A DNA stretch of 64,000 nucleotides from Streptomyces spororaveus (GTDB lineage Bacteria; Actinomycetota; Actinomycetes; Streptomycetales; Streptomycetaceae). The notes under the pieces were generated by a model. The model had not been told where the DNA came from, made no database searches, and was given only the letters and a program-made list of their open reading frames with translations. Made by a program: the position numbers and the translations under genes. The stretch spans positions 4,726,001-4,790,000 of the forward strand of contig NZ_BNED01000005.1 of the NCBI RefSeq assembly GCF_016755875.1. The letters are read 5' to 3'. The number at the start of each line of letters is the position of its first letter. Position 1 is the first letter of the stretch. Positions 16,258-25,682 of this stretch are shown piece by piece.

Positions 16258-17646
16258 TCAGCCCTCGGCGCGGGACAGCAGGACCACGGCCACGTCGTCG
16301 GTCAGTTCGCCGCCGTTGAGGCGGCGGGCCTCGGTGACGGAGGCCTCCAGCAGGCCCTCACCGCTCAGCCCGCGGTCCAGGTGGCGGTTGATCATGTCGA
16401 CCATGCCGTCCTGGCCCAGACGTTCCTTGCCCTCGCCGATGTGGCCCTCGATGAGGCCGTCGGTGTACAGCATCAGACTCCAGGTGCCGCCCAGCTCCAC
16501 CTGGCGGCGCGGCCAGCGGGCCCGGGGCAGCAGCCCGAGGGCCGGGCCGCTGTTCTCGTACGGGAGCAGCCGCGCGCGGCGGCCCGGCCGGGATATCAGC
16601 GGGGCCGGGTGGCCGGCCAGGCACAGGCCGGCGCGACGGCCGTCCGGGGCGATGTCGACCGTGCACAGCGTCGCGAAGATCTCCTCGCACGGCCGCTCCA
16701 CCTCCAGGACCTCCTGGAGGGTGGCCAGCAGGTCGTCGCCGCAGAGTCCGGCCAGGGTCAGGGCGCGCCACGCGATGCGGAGCTCGACGCCGAGCGCGGC
16801 CTCGTCGGGGCCGTGGCCGCAGACGTCGCCGATCATGGCGTGGACGGTGCCGTCGGGCGTGCGGACGGTGTCGTAGAAGTCACCGCCGAGCAGGGCCCGG
16901 CTGCGGCCGGGGCGGTAGCGGGCGGCGAAGCGGAGGTCGGATCCCTCCAGGAGGGGCGTGGGGAGCAGCCCGCGTTCCAGCCGGGCGTTCTCCTGGGCGC
17001 GCAGTTTCGATTCTGCGAGCTTGTACTGGGCGATGTCCGCCCGTTTTCTCTCCACGGCGTAGCGGATGGCGCGGCTCAGCAGCCGGCCGTCCAGCTCGTC
17101 CCGGAAGAGGAAGTCCTGGGCGCCGACCCGGACGGCCTCGGCGGCGCGCTCGGCGTCGTCCTCGTCGGTGAGTACGAGGACGGCGTGGCGCGGGGCGAGG
17201 CGCAGCACCTGGCGGAGGGCGACCAGCTGGTCCACGGCGGTGGCGGTGGCGGTGCCGATCGCGGTCCCGGTCCCGGTCCCGTTCGCCGAGCTGTGGGCCG
17301 TGCCGTTGGCCGCGGCCCCCGGCGTACGGGCGCTGGCGTCCGGAAGGGACAGGTCGAGGAGGATGCAGTGCACGTCGGGGGTGAGCAGCCGCTCGGCCTC
17401 GGTGAGGTTGCGGGCGGTGCGGAGCCGGATGCGGTGGCCGTCCGCGTCGAGGATCTCGGGGACGGTGAGGCCGCCGGCCGGGTCGTCCTCGATGACCAGG
17501 AGGGTCAGGGGGGTCGTGTGCGGGGCCGCTTGAGGGGTCGCTTGCGCGACGCCCGGGGCGGCTATGGCCGGGGCGGCGGTGTGCAGAACGGCCTGACCGC
17601 TCTCCGTGGCAGGGATGTCCCTCTGCCGCGGTACGGGTACGGGCAT
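16258..17646 (-). CDS. receiver-PP2C (RsbU/SpoIIE-type) response regulator phosphatase
   Basis: 462 aa, ATG at 17646. The receiver domain (about 46-190) has the acidic pair in VIEDDP and phospho-acceptor D98 in CILLDLSLP; the usual conserved Lys is Arg (FLFRDE). A short coiled linker (AESKLRAQENARLERGLLP) leads to a PP2C/SpoIIE phosphatase domain (about 225-460) with metal-binding LGGDFYDT, GDVCGHGPDEA and LTDDVAVVLL. Such proteins dephosphorylate anti-sigma antagonist proteins on a phosphorelay signal. A low-complexity Ala/Gly/Thr insertion sits in the receiver after the phosphorylation loop (see findings). No sigma partner is adjacent. Confidence 0.9.
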   Translation of the reverse strand: MPVPVPRQRDIPATESGQAVLHTAAPAIAAPGVAQATPQAAPHTTPLTLLVIEDDPAGGLTVPEILDADGHRIRLRTARNLTEAERLLTPDVHCILLDLSLPDASARTPGAAANGTAHSSANGTGTGTAIGTATATAVDQLVALRQVLRLAPRHAVLVLTDEDDAERAAEAVRVGAQDFLFRDELDGRLLSRAIRYAVERKRADIAQYKLAESKLRAQENARLERGLLPTPLLEGSDLRFAARYRPGRSRALLGGDFYDTVRTPDGTVHAMIGDVCGHGPDEAALGVELRIAWRALTLAGLCGDDLLATLQEVLEVERPCEEIFATLCTVDIAPDGRRAGLCLAGHPAPLISRPGRRARLLPYENSGPALGLLPRARWPRRQVELGGTWSLMLYTDGLIEGHIGEGKERLGQDGMVDMINRHLDRGLSGEGLLEASVTEARRLNGGELTDDVAVVLLSRAEG

Positions 17647-17951
17647 CGTCTCCGGTTCCTTCCCTCCCCCCGAGGGTGCGCTCGTCCGGCAGACCCTAGC
17701 GGTCCCTGCCCGACAAACGGAATGCCGTTCTTGGCGAGGGCCTGCGTCATATGCGGTTATCGCGGGGGAAAATCGGCCTCACTGGATGACAAAGGTCACG
17801 GCGGGGCCGTGTTCCGTCCCGTCCAGCGAGACGTGTCCGAGCCCCGCGAGGTTGCCTGCGTCACCCTCCCGCGCATCCGGCCCCGGCCCGCGCATCCGGC
17901 CCCGGCCCGCGCATCCGGCCCCGGCCGGAGCGCCGGGCCGCCCCGCGGGGG
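17647..17951. other. intergenic region with a 19-base tandem repeat
   Basis: This 305-base gap lies upstream of the phosphatase gene and downstream of the NlpC/P60 gene, both on the minus strand. Bases 17871-17927 hold three tandem copies of GCGCATCCGGCCCCGGCCC (period 19). The rest, more AT-rich near 17740-17790, probably carries the phosphatase promoter. No coding frame convinces. Confidence 0.5.
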
Positions 17952-19055
17952 CTACGCGTCGGGGCGGACCACTGCCTTGATCGGCATCGAGCCGGCGCCC
18001 GCCAGCGTCACGTCCCGGCCGGGGCGCGGGGCGTGCACCATCGCTCCGTCGCCCACGTACATGCCGACGTGGCTCGCGTCGTCGAAGTAGATGATCAGGT
18101 CGCCCGGGCGCATGTCCTTCAGCGCGACCTTCGGCAGCAGCCGCAACTGCTCCTGCGAGGTGCGCGGAATGCCCCGGCCCGCCGCCAGCCAGGCCTGGGA
18201 GGTCAGCCCGGAGCAGTCGAAGGACCCGGGGCCCACGGCACCCCATTTGTACGGCTTGCCGATCTGGGCCGTGGCGAACTGCACGGCCCGCTTGCCCGCA
18301 TCCGTCGCCTTGCCGCTGACGTCCTTCATCGCGCCCGTCGACAGCCACGCCGTCTGCGCCTTGTACTGGGCTTCCTGCTCCAGCTGGATCAGCCGGGCCT
18401 TCTCCTCGGCCTGCAGCTTGCTCTCCAGGTCCTCCGCGGTCCTGATTTTCTCCTCGATCTCCTTCTTCGCGTTCTCCTGCTTGATCCGGTTGGCCTCCAG
18501 CGTCTCCCAGCGCTCGCCCGCCTCCTGGGCGTAGCGCTGCAAGTCGGCCTGGGTCCGGTCCAGTTCGGAGAGCATGTCGGAGGCGGCCTTCTCGCCCTGG
18601 CGCAGCCGGCCCGCTCCGTCGAGGTAGTGGTTCGGGTCGTCGCTCAGCGCCAGCTGCGCGCCCGGCGGCATCCCGCCCGAGCGGTACTGGGCGCGGGCGG
18701 CGGCGCCCGCCCGGTTCTTCAGGGTGGCGATCCGCTCCTTGCCGGCGACGATGAGATTGGCGATCTCGACGATCTTGGCCGACTGGGCCTTGGTCTCGGC
18801 CTCGGCGAGGTTGTAGGCGTCCGTGGCGCTGCCCGCCTGCCGGTACAGCTCCTCGATCTCCTTGCGGACCTGCTCCAGGGACTTGCCGCCCGGTCCGGGC
18901 AGGGGAGCGGCCGGTGCCGTCGGTGCGGCGGGCGCGGGCGGCGCCGCCGGAGCCGCGTACGCGAGGCCCGTCGCGAGGCCCGGCGCCGTCAGTATCGCCA
19001 TCGTGCACAGCAGCACGAGAGTGCTTGCGCCTCGCCGTTGCCTTGCGGCTCCCAT
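17952..19055 (-). CDS. secreted NlpC/P60 (C40) peptidoglycan hydrolase with coiled coil
   Basis: 367 aa from the ATG at 19055 (GGGGGGA just upstream; a GTG five codons earlier is the alternative). A basic N-terminus and hydrophobic stretch with AYAAPA form a signal peptide, then a Pro/Ala linker, a long coiled coil (about 55-240) and a C-terminal NlpC/P60 domain (about 255-367). The catalytic Cys281 in FDCSGLTSQAW, His329 in SHVGMYVG and a third polar residue near VHAPRPG are present. The family cleaves D-Glu-mDAP-type peptide bonds in the wall; the coiled coil resembles RipA-type regulators. I see no c-di-AMP riboswitch in its short upstream region. Confidence 0.92.
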   Translation of the reverse strand: MGAARQRRGASTLVLLCTMAILTAPGLATGLAYAAPAAPPAPAAPTAPAAPLPGPGGKSLEQVRKEIEELYRQAGSATDAYNLAEAETKAQSAKIVEIANLIVAGKERIATLKNRAGAAARAQYRSGGMPPGAQLALSDDPNHYLDGAGRLRQGEKAASDMLSELDRTQADLQRYAQEAGERWETLEANRIKQENAKKEIEEKIRTAEDLESKLQAEEKARLIQLEQEAQYKAQTAWLSTGAMKDVSGKATDAGKRAVQFATAQIGKPYKWGAVGPGSFDCSGLTSQAWLAAGRGIPRTSQEQLRLLPKVALKDMRPGDLIIYFDDASHVGMYVGDGAMVHAPRPGRDVTLAGAGSMPIKAVVRPDA

Positions 19056-19262
19056 GGTCCCCCCAGGCACCCGAGCCAGATCCCGTATCAGATCTGACTA
19101 TTCATCAGTAACTTGTCGCTGCCATCGGGATGGTGCCACGAGTCGATGAATTCCAACACCCTTGTGGACGGCGATCCGATCTTGTCCGCCCCAACGGACG
19201 CCGTTCCCGCCCCGCACGGTTCAACGGACCGCCCCCGCCCCCGGTTCCGCCGCGCGCCGCAT

Positions 19263-20084
19263 TCACCCCACCGGGCGCAACGCCTCCCAGGGCAGCGTCA
19301 GTTCGCCCTGCCGCCACCGCCGCGGCCCGTCCACCAGCGGCCAGTCGCCGGCCAGCGCCCGCGCCGTCCGGATCCAGCGCTGCCGTGCCCCGTAGGCGGC
19401 GTACGGGGCCGCCGCCGCCCACGCCCGGTCGAAGTCCCGCAGGAACGCGTGCACCGGTTCGCCCGGCACGTTGCGGTGGATCAGCGCCTTCGGCAGCCGC
19501 TCCGCCAGGTCCGACGGGCGCTCCAGGGAGCCCAGCCGGGTCGCGAACGTCACCGTGCGCGCCCCCTCCGGGCCCAGCGCCACCCACACATGCCGCCGCC
19601 CGATCTCGTCGCAGGTCCCCTCCACCAGCAACCCGTCCGGGGCCAGCCGCCCGCACAGCCGCGCCCAGACCTCGGCGACCTGCTCCTCGTCGTACTGGCG
19701 CAGAACGTTCGCCGCACGGATCAGCGCCGGGCGGGCCCCACCGTCCAGCGGCACCTCGAAACCGCCGTGCCGGAAGCTCAGCCCCTCCCGCTCGTACGGC
19801 TTCGCCCCCGCCACCCGGGCCGGCTCGATCTCGATGCCGACCACGCGCACCCGCGGCGCCGCGTCCCGCAGCCGCGCCAGCAGTTCGACCGCCGTCCAGG
19901 GAGCGGCCCCGTAGCCCAGGTCCACCGCCACCGGCGCCTCCGCGCGCCGCAGCGCGGCCCCGTGGGTGGCCGCGATCCAGCGGTCCATCCGGCGCAACCG
20001 GTTCGGATTGGTCGTCCCGCGCGTCACCGAGCCCACAGGGCGGCCGGGCGCGCGGCTGGAGGGCGGGGTACTGCGGGAGGCCAT
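19263..20084 (-). CDS. class I SAM-dependent methyltransferase (DUF-type)
   Basis: 273 aa from the ATG at 20084, which lies six bases after TACCCT (minus strand, 20096-20091), so probably leaderless. It has a Rossmann motif I variant, VAVDLGYGAAPWTAVEL, with VVGIEIEPARVA as the acidic motif II. The later LVEGTCDEIGRRHVWVALG resembles the conserved C-terminal part of a Streptomyces family beside mshA. Substrate unknown; there is no clear methyl-acceptor domain. Divergent from mshA. Confidence 0.8.
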   Translation of the reverse strand: MASRSTPPSSRAPGRPVGSVTRGTTNPNRLRRMDRWIAATHGAALRRAEAPVAVDLGYGAAPWTAVELLARLRDAAPRVRVVGIEIEPARVAGAKPYEREGLSFRHGGFEVPLDGGARPALIRAANVLRQYDEEQVAEVWARLCGRLAPDGLLVEGTCDEIGRRHVWVALGPEGARTVTFATRLGSLERPSDLAERLPKALIHRNVPGEPVHAFLRDFDRAWAAAAPYAAYGARQRWIRTARALAGDWPLVDGPRRWRQGELTLPWEALRPVG

Positions 20085-20175
20085 GAGCCGAGGGTAAGCG
20101 GAGGGCCCGCGCACCATGAAAATGCCGTCACGCGCCACCGAATACGAGGAAACCTCCAGGAAAACCGGACACCCC

Positions 20176-20202
20176 GGAATGCGGGGGACTGCCATCCGGG
20201 TT
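20176..20202 (+). promoter_or_regulatory. SigR-type promoter of mshA
   Basis: GGAAT (20176-20180), 19-base spacer, GTT (20200-20202), matching the thiol-stress sigma factor SigR consensus (GGAAT-N18/19-GTT). mshA is an established SigR target in S. coelicolor, where mycothiol feeds back on the SigR-RsrA switch. The start codon lies about 90 bases beyond the expected TSS. Confidence 0.7.
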
Positions 20203-20302
20203 GCACTCCTTGCAGGGCGTCCTACGCGCCCTCGCCGTCATGCCGTCCCGCATGTCGTCCGAGCGTCGTGCGCGCGCCGTCCGAGCCGAGAGGACTGGTC
20301 CT

Positions 20303-21673
20303 TTGAGCCAGTACGTGTCCCGCCTCAGCGGCCGCCTCGCCGCCGCCCGTGCCACCCGCCACGAGCCGCCCCGGCTGCGCCTCCCGGCCGTCGGCCACCA
20401 CCGCAAGCCGCGCCGCGTGGCCATGCTCAGCGTGCACACCTCACCGCTGCACCAGCCCGGCACCGGCGACGCCGGCGGGATGAACGTCTACATCGTCGAG
20501 CTGGCCAAGCGGCTCGCCGCGATCAACATCGAGGTCGAGATCTTCACCCGGGCCACCACCGGCGGGCTGCCGCCCGTGGTCGAGCTCGCACCCGGCGTCC
20601 TCGTACGGCACGTGGACGCCGGCCCCTACGAAGGCCTCGCCAAGGAGGAGCTCCCGGCCCAGCTGTGCGCCTTCACCCACGGCGTGATGCAGGCCTGGGC
20701 CGGCCACCGCCCCGGCTACTACGACCTCGTCCACTCCCACTACTGGCTCTCCGGCCACGTGGGCTGGCTCGCCGCCGAACGCTGGGGCGTCCCGCTCGTG
20801 CACGCCATGCACACCATGGCGAAGGTCAAGAACGCGGCGCTGGCCGAGGGCGACACCCCCGAGCCGGCCGCCCGCGTCATAGGCGAGACCCAGATCGTGG
20901 CCGCCGCCGACCGGCTCATCGCGAACACCGCCGAGGAGGCCGACGAGCTCGTCCGGCACTACGAGGCCGACCCCACCAAGGTCGCCGTCGTCCACCCCGG
21001 CGTGAACCTCGACCGGTTCACCGTCGGCGACGGCCGCTCCGCCGCCCGCGCCCGCCTCGGCCTCCCGCAGGACGCCGTCATCCCCCTCTTCGCCGGGCGG
21101 ATCCAGCCGCTGAAGGCCCCCGACATCCTGCTGCGCACCGTCGCCGTCATGGTCGACCAGGACCCCTCGCTGCGCCGCCGCCTCTTCGTCCCCGTCGTCG
21201 GCGGGCCCAGCGGCAGCGGCCTGGCCAAGCCGGAGGGCCTGCAGAAGCTCGCCGCGAAGCTCGGCATCGCCGACCTCGTGCACTTCCACCCGCCGGTCGC
21301 GCAGGACGGGCTCGCGGACTGGTTCCGGGCGGCGTCCGTGCTGGTCATGCCCTCCTACAGCGAGTCCTTCGGGCTCGTCGCGATAGAGGCCCAGGCCGCC
21401 GGGACCCCGGTGCTCGCCGCCGAGGTCGGCGGGCTGCCCGTCGCCGTCAACGACGGGGTCACGGGGATCCTCGTACCCGGGCACGACCCGGTGGACTACG
21501 CGCGGGAGCTGCGGCGCTTCGTGGACGAGCCGGCGCTCGCGGACCGGATGGGCGCCGAGGCGGCGCGGCACGCGCAGTTCTTCGGCTGGGACACCGCGGC
21601 GAGCGGCACGGCCGACGTCTACACCGCGGCCATGCATGATCATCGCCGTCGCGTACGCTCCCACCATGGCTGA
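20303..21673 (+). CDS. mshA: MshA, D-inositol-3-phosphate glycosyltransferase (mycothiol step 1)
   Basis: 456 aa from the TTG at 20303; AGAGGA is eight bases upstream and the translation [17 protein letters not shown] matches the known Streptomyces MshA N-terminus. GT-B fold of family GT4: [19 protein letters not shown] at the N-terminal inositol-phosphate site and [21 protein letters not shown], the EX7E nucleotide-sugar motif, in the C-terminal domain. It transfers GlcNAc from UDP-GlcNAc to 1L-myo-inositol-1-phosphate in the cytosol. Expression is probably raised by thiol stress through the SigR promoter upstream. The 3' end overlaps the next gene's start by eight bases. Confidence 0.95.
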   Translation: MSQYVSRLSGRLAAARATRHEPPRLRLPAVGHHRKPRRVAMLSVHTSPLHQPGTGDAGGMNVYIVELAKRLAAINIEVEIFTRATTGGLPPVVELAPGVLVRHVDAGPYEGLAKEELPAQLCAFTHGVMQAWAGHRPGYYDLVHSHYWLSGHVGWLAAERWGVPLVHAMHTMAKVKNAALAEGDTPEPAARVIGETQIVAAADRLIANTAEEADELVRHYEADPTKVAVVHPGVNLDRFTVGDGRSAARARLGLPQDAVIPLFAGRIQPLKAPDILLRTVAVMVDQDPSLRRRLFVPVVGGPSGSGLAKPEGLQKLAAKLGIADLVHFHPPVAQDGLADWFRAASVLVMPSYSESFGLVAIEAQAAGTPVLAAEVGGLPVAVNDGVTGILVPGHDPVDYARELRRFVDEPALADRMGAEAARHAQFFGWDTAASGTADVYTAAMHDHRRRVRSHHG

Positions 21674-22151
21674 CACCGCCGAGATCATCGAGAGCGCGCT
21701 CACCGCCGCGGAGCTGAGCTGGGAGAGCCCCGAGCCGGGCTCGTACGTCGTCCAGCTCCCCGGCACCCGCAAGCTGAGCACCACCTGCTCGCTCAAGGTC
21801 GGCCGGCACTCGCTGTCGGTCAACGCCTTCGTGATCCGGCATCCCGACGAGAACGAGGCGGGCGTCCACCGCTGGCTGCTGGAGCGCAACCTCAAGCTGT
21901 ACGGCATGGCGTACGCGGTGGACCGCCTCGGCGACATCTACCTGACGGCCCGGCTCCCGCTGTCGGTCGTGGACCCGGAGGAGCTGGACCGGCTGCTCGG
22001 CACGGTCCTGGAGGCGGCGGACGGCTCCTTCAACACGCTGCTGGAGCTGGGCTTCGCGAGCGCGATCCGGCGCGAGTACGAATGGCGGGTCTCGCGCGGC
22101 GAGCCGACCTTCAACCTCGACGCCTTCAAGCACCTGACGCGTCCGTCGTAG
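21666..22151 (+). CDS. YbjN-domain protein
   Basis: 161 aa from the ATG at 21666, six bases after TACGCT (21654-21659), which lies inside mshA: an internal leaderless promoter in addition to read-through. The protein is a YbjN-type (T3SS chaperone-like fold) domain: the [22 protein letters not shown] and [22 protein letters not shown] segments match the family. YbjN proteins are linked to stress and motility phenotypes elsewhere; a chaperone role is only inferred. Conserved next to mshA in Streptomyces. Confidence 0.85.
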   Translation: MADTAEIIESALTAAELSWESPEPGSYVVQLPGTRKLSTTCSLKVGRHSLSVNAFVIRHPDENEAGVHRWLLERNLKLYGMAYAVDRLGDIYLTARLPLSVVDPEELDRLLGTVLEAADGSFNTLLELGFASAIRREYEWRVSRGEPTFNLDAFKHLTRPS

Positions 22152-22218
22152 ATACGGCCTCGCCGGCGCGTGAGGCGCGGGGTCCGGGGCCGGAGCCCCG
22201 GCAGCGGCCCGGGCCGCG

Positions 22219-23517
22219 CTACACCTCGGCGTCGGCCGGAACCGGCTTGGCCGCCGGTCGGGGAGCTCCACCGGCCACGGCCACGGCCGCGCCCGGGCCC
22301 GCGTCGCCCTCGGAGAGCCCCCGCATCAGCAGCCAGTAGCCGGCCGCCGCCACCGTGCCCAGCACGCCCGTGGCCCCCCAGAGCCAGTCGGCCCCGAACC
22401 GGTCGATCAGGAGGCCCGCCATCAGGGGCGCCACCAGCGAGGCCACCGCCCAGGACAGGTTGTAGACCCCCTGGTAGCGGCCGCGCCCGTGGACCGGCGA
22501 CAGCCGTACGACCAGGCTCATCTGGGTCGGCGAGTTCACGATCTCGGCCAGCGTCCACACGCACACCGTCAGCGCGTACGTCCACAGCGGCCCGGCGAAG
22601 GCCGTCAGCGCGAACCCGTACCCGGCCAGCAGCGCCGAGATCACCAGGAGCTTCTGCGGGTCCCGCCGCTCGATGAACCCCGTGACCGGGATCTGCAGCA
22701 GCACGATCAGCAGCCCGTTCCCCGCGATGACCAGCCCGTAGTCCCCGGGCGAGAAGCCGGCGGAGCCCATGGCGACCGGCAGGCCGACCGAGCCCTGCGT
22801 GAAGATCAGCGAGATCAGGAACGACAGCCCGACCACGCCCATGAACCGCCCGTCCCGCAGCACCGTCCCGAGCCCGATCGCGGGCTCGTCGGCGGCGCCG
22901 GCCGACCCGCTCACGGGCCGTTCCGGACGGGACTCGGGCAGCTTGACGAAGACCAGCACCGCACAGACCAGCGTCAGTGCGGCCTCGCCCAGGAAGCCGG
23001 CCAGATAGCTGTACTCCGCGATCACGCCCGCCGCGGTCGCGCTGACGGCGAAGCCGAGGTTGATGGCCCAGTAGTTGAGCGCGAAGGCCCGTACACGGTC
23101 CTCGGGGCGGACGATGTCCGCCATCATCGCCGCGACCGCCGGGCGCGAGGCGTTCGAGGTCACGCCGACCAGCAGCGCCACGGCAGCGATCGCCGCCGGG
23201 TGCTCCATGAAGCCGAGCAGCGCCACCGAGAAGGCGGTCGACGCCTGGGCCGCCAGCAGCGTGGGCCGCCGCCCGAGCCGGTCGGTCATCACACCGGCGG
23301 CGAGCGAGGAGAGCACGCCGCCGAGCCCGTGGAGGGCGACCACGAGTCCCGCGAAGGAGGCCGAGTAGCCCCGGTCCAGGGTCAGGTACAAGGCCATGAA
23401 GGTGGCGACGAAGGCCCCGAGCCGGTTCACGAGGGTGCTCGTCCAGAGCCACCAGAACGCGGTCGGCAGCCCCGACACGCTCTCCCGGGCGGCTTGTCCG
23501 ATACGGGCGACGGGCAT
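22219..23517 (-). CDS. MFS transporter (MdtH/drug-efflux type)
   Basis: 432 aa, ATG at 23517 with GGGGGAA seven bases upstream. Twelve hydrophobic helices are predicted, with motif A between helices 2 and 3 as [14 protein letters not shown] and a matching [12 protein letters not shown] in the second half. The central loop (about 200-220) is acidic and the last ~30 residues form an Ala/Pro-rich tail. The family exports drugs or metabolites with proton antiport; substrate unknown. Stands alone between ybjN and gpmA. Confidence 0.88.
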   Translation of the reverse strand: MPVARIGQAARESVSGLPTAFWWLWTSTLVNRLGAFVATFMALYLTLDRGYSASFAGLVVALHGLGGVLSSLAAGVMTDRLGRRPTLLAAQASTAFSVALLGFMEHPAAIAAVALLVGVTSNASRPAVAAMMADIVRPEDRVRAFALNYWAINLGFAVSATAAGVIAEYSYLAGFLGEAALTLVCAVLVFVKLPESRPERPVSGSAGAADEPAIGLGTVLRDGRFMGVVGLSFLISLIFTQGSVGLPVAMGSAGFSPGDYGLVIAGNGLLIVLLQIPVTGFIERRDPQKLLVISALLAGYGFALTAFAGPLWTYALTVCVWTLAEIVNSPTQMSLVVRLSPVHGRGRYQGVYNLSWAVASLVAPLMAGLLIDRFGADWLWGATGVLGTVAAAGYWLLMRGLSEGDAGPGAAVAVAGGAPRPAAKPVPADAEV

Positions 23518-23680
23518 GGAGAAGTTCCCCCCGGGGGCGTCAGTTTGTAAGCGTCACTCTTGCAGTCCGCACATTACGAGGGTCGGGGATTCGAACGCCA
23601 CCGGATTGACGCCTGCCGTCAATCCGCCGGGACCGGGCGCCGCGCGCGAGCGCCGCCGGGCGTCCACTAGGCTCGTACGC

Positions 23681-24439
23681 ATGGCCGACGCACCGTACAA
23701 GCTGATCCTCCTCCGCCACGGCGAGAGCGACTGGAACGCGAAGAACCTGTTCACCGGCTGGGTGGACGTCAACCTCACCGAGAAGGGCGAGAAGGAGGCG
23801 GTCCGGGGCGGTGAGCTGCTCAAGGACGCCGGCCTGCTGCCCGACGTGCTGCACACCTCCCTCCAGAAGCGCGCGATCCGCACGGCGCAGCTCGCGCTGG
23901 AGGCCGCCGACCGCCACTGGATCCCGGTGCACCGCTCCTGGCGCCTGAACGAGCGCCACTACGGTGCGCTCCAGGGCAAGGACAAGGCGCAGACCCTCGC
24001 GGAGTTCGGCGAGGAGCAGTTCATGCTGTGGCGCCGCTCGTACGACACCCCGCCGCCGGTCCTGGAGGACGGCACGGAGTTCTCGCAGTCCGCGGACCCG
24101 CGCTACGCGTCGATCCCGAACGAGCTGCGTCCGCGCACGGAGTGCCTCAAGGACGTCGTCGAGCGCATGCTGCCGTACTGGTACGACGGCATCGTCCCGG
24201 ACCTGCTGGCGGGCCGCACGGTCCTGGTCGCCGCGCACGGCAACTCCCTGCGCGGCCTGGTCAAGCACCTGGACGGCATCTCCGACGCCGACATCACGGG
24301 CCTGAACATCCCGACCGGCATCCCGCTCTTCTACGAACTGGACGCCGACTTCAAGCCCCTGACCCCGGGCGGCACCTACCTCGACCCGGACGCCGCGGCG
24401 GCCGCCATCGAGGCCGTCAAGAACCAGGGCAAGAAGTAA
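23681..24439 (+). CDS. gpmA: 2,3-bisphosphoglycerate-dependent phosphoglycerate mutase
   Basis: 252 aa, ATG at 23681, seven bases after TAGGCT (23668-23673), so likely leaderless. The phosphohistidine motif [10 protein letters not shown] (H13) and second His186 in AAHGNSLRG define the dPGM family; [12 protein letters not shown] is the conserved substrate loop. It interconverts 3- and 2-phosphoglycerate in glycolysis. The C-terminal tail [18 protein letters not shown] is a typical Streptomyces extension. Followed by a strong terminator. Confidence 0.95.
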   Translation: MADAPYKLILLRHGESDWNAKNLFTGWVDVNLTEKGEKEAVRGGELLKDAGLLPDVLHTSLQKRAIRTAQLALEAADRHWIPVHRSWRLNERHYGALQGKDKAQTLAEFGEEQFMLWRRSYDTPPPVLEDGTEFSQSADPRYASIPNELRPRTECLKDVVERMLPYWYDGIVPDLLAGRTVLVAAHGNSLRGLVKHLDGISDADITGLNIPTGIPLFYELDADFKPLTPGGTYLDPDAAAAAIEAVKNQGKK

Positions 24440-24450
24440 CCCCACGCTCG

Positions 24451-24494
24451 AAGAGGCCCCCGGCACGCTGATCCCAGCGGGCCGGGGGCCTCTT
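24451..24494. terminator. hairpin terminator after gpmA
   Basis: 14-base perfect stem AAGAGGCCCCCGGC / GCCGGGGGCCTCTT with a 16-base loop, 11 bases past the gpmA stop, and shared with the convergent gene that ends at 24504. Confidence 0.87.
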
Positions 24495-24503
24495 GGCCGC
24501 CCG

Positions 24504-25004
24504 CTACCGGGAGTCGAGCAGCTTCTCGCAGGCCGGGGTGATGCGGAGGGCGAGGAGGGAGAGGAACGGCGGGTCGGTCGGGCCTTCGGGGATGATGGTC
24601 ACATCCCAGGTGCCCTTGGCCATGGCCACCGCCGTCGGGGCGGTACGGCGCCGGGTGACCCGCCAGCCGCGGTCGGTCAACCGGCTCACCATCGTGATCA
24701 GCTGCTCGTCGTCGGCCGGGCCGTCGTGAGCCCGGGCCGCCACGCACTCGGACGCGTGCAGCGCGGAGCCGCGGGCCTGCGCAGGGCCCGCGCCCGCAGC
24801 GGCCGTGGCGAAGTCGAAGTCCCCCAGCACGTCCTCCCGGGCCGGGTCCGGACCGCTGTACCGCTCGCCCGAGGGCGGCTCCGCCACCCAGGCGCTGCGG
24901 GCCGAGGCGTCGCCGTCCGGGGACAGCAGCGCCCCCGCCACGATGACGCCGATCCCGGCGGCGACCACCGCGAGCGTCCTGATCCTGCCGCGCATCCGTC
25001 CCAT
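24504..25004 (-). CDS. membrane-anchored or secreted hypothetical protein, 166 aa
   Basis: ATG at 25004 (a second ATG three codons on is equally possible given the purine-rich GAGGGGATGGGACGG). One hydrophobic segment at residues 10-27 (LAVVAAGIGVIVAGALLS), without a lipobox, is followed by an exposed domain with two cysteines (SECVAAR, PACEKLL) likely to form a disulfide. The later part (TWDVTIIPEGPTDPPFLSL) is beta-rich. No family recognised. Confidence 0.75.
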   Translation of the reverse strand: MGRMRGRIRTLAVVAAGIGVIVAGALLSPDGDASARSAWVAEPPSGERYSGPDPAREDVLGDFDFATAAAGAGPAQARGSALHASECVAARAHDGPADDEQLITMVSRLTDRGWRVTRRRTAPTAVAMAKGTWDVTIIPEGPTDPPFLSLLALRITPACEKLLDSR

Positions 25005-25043
25005 CCCCCTCGTGATCTCCGGCAGGAGTGTCGCACGCAGGGG

Positions 25044-25637
25044 TCAGGCCGCGTCCGTCGGCGGGTTCGCGTGCCATTCGCGGCCGATCGAGCGCAGCAG
25101 GGCCGGGTAGACCCCGAGGTGGCGGAACGGCTTGATGCCCAGCATGTACAGGCTGCCGAGGCGGCCGTTCGGCTTGACCAGGACGGTGAGCTGGCCGCGG
25201 TAGCCGCCGTTGCCGTCCGGGACCCAGCCGATGTGCAGCACCCCGTGCATGGTCCGGTTGGCGGACTCCGCCGCCCACTCGTCGTGGGTCTGGAAGACCG
25301 AGGTGAACGGGGCCGACCGCAGGTCCGGGCCGCGTTCGCCCTCGCGGAGGTCGGCCGGCAGCCGGTCGCGCAGGGTGGGGACCCGGGTGCCGAGGCCGCC
25401 GTCGGGCTTGTCCCAGCCGAACAGCCTGCCCAGCCCGCGGCGGGCCGCGAAGAGGACGCGCGCCACGGGGGAGGGGACCGGATCCCCGGTGCCCCCCGCG
25501 AACTGGCGCACCAGGCGGGCGAGGTCGTCGGGCCCGCCCGGGGTCGGTAGTGCCCACACGTCCTCGACCCGGAAGTCTCCGGCGATCTCGTGGATCCGCC
25601 AGGGGCGGGAGGTGTGGGCGGTCTTGGGGAGTCTCAT
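25044..25637 (-). CDS. DUF2867 protein
   Basis: 197 aa, ATG at 25637 (MRLPKTAHTSRPWRIHEIAGD). Matches DUF2867: DFRVEDVWALPTPGGPDDL, the central SVFQTHDEWAAESANRTMHGVL and the C-terminal VKPNGRLGSLYMLGIKPFRHL. The domain often accompanies NAD-binding proteins and TetR regulators, and is thought to have a lipocalin/START-like fold. It is divergent from a tetR gene, with two palindromes between them, so it is very probably the target of that repressor. The start lies 14 bases from the nearer operator. Confidence 0.82.
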   Translation of the reverse strand: MRLPKTAHTSRPWRIHEIAGDFRVEDVWALPTPGGPDDLARLVRQFAGGTGDPVPSPVARVLFAARRGLGRLFGWDKPDGGLGTRVPTLRDRLPADLREGERGPDLRSAPFTSVFQTHDEWAAESANRTMHGVLHIGWVPDGNGGYRGQLTVLVKPNGRLGSLYMLGIKPFRHLGVYPALLRSIGREWHANPPTDAA

Positions 25638-25650
25638 CGGTCGGCCCCTA

Positions 25651-25670
25651 TCTATACGATGCCGTATAGA
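25651..25670. promoter_or_regulatory. TetR operator, copy 1
   Basis: Perfect palindrome TCTATACG-N4-CGTATAGA, 14 bases upstream of the DUF2867 start. The same 20-base element recurs at 25687-25706 with centres 36 bases apart. Confidence 0.82.
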
Positions 25671-25682
25671 TCGAGGTTAGCA

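Noticed and set aside
16252..18090. 612-residue plus-strand frame opposite the receiver-PP2C gene
   Set aside because: Pure shadow: its composition is dominated by G, A, V, Q and R, with no domain, and the minus-strand gene has clear catalytic motifs.
19056..19262. Possible c-di-AMP (ydaO) riboswitch before the NlpC/P60 gene
   Set aside because: Only about 200 bases lie upstream, without the conserved GGGGA and pseudoknot segments; I could not build the fold.
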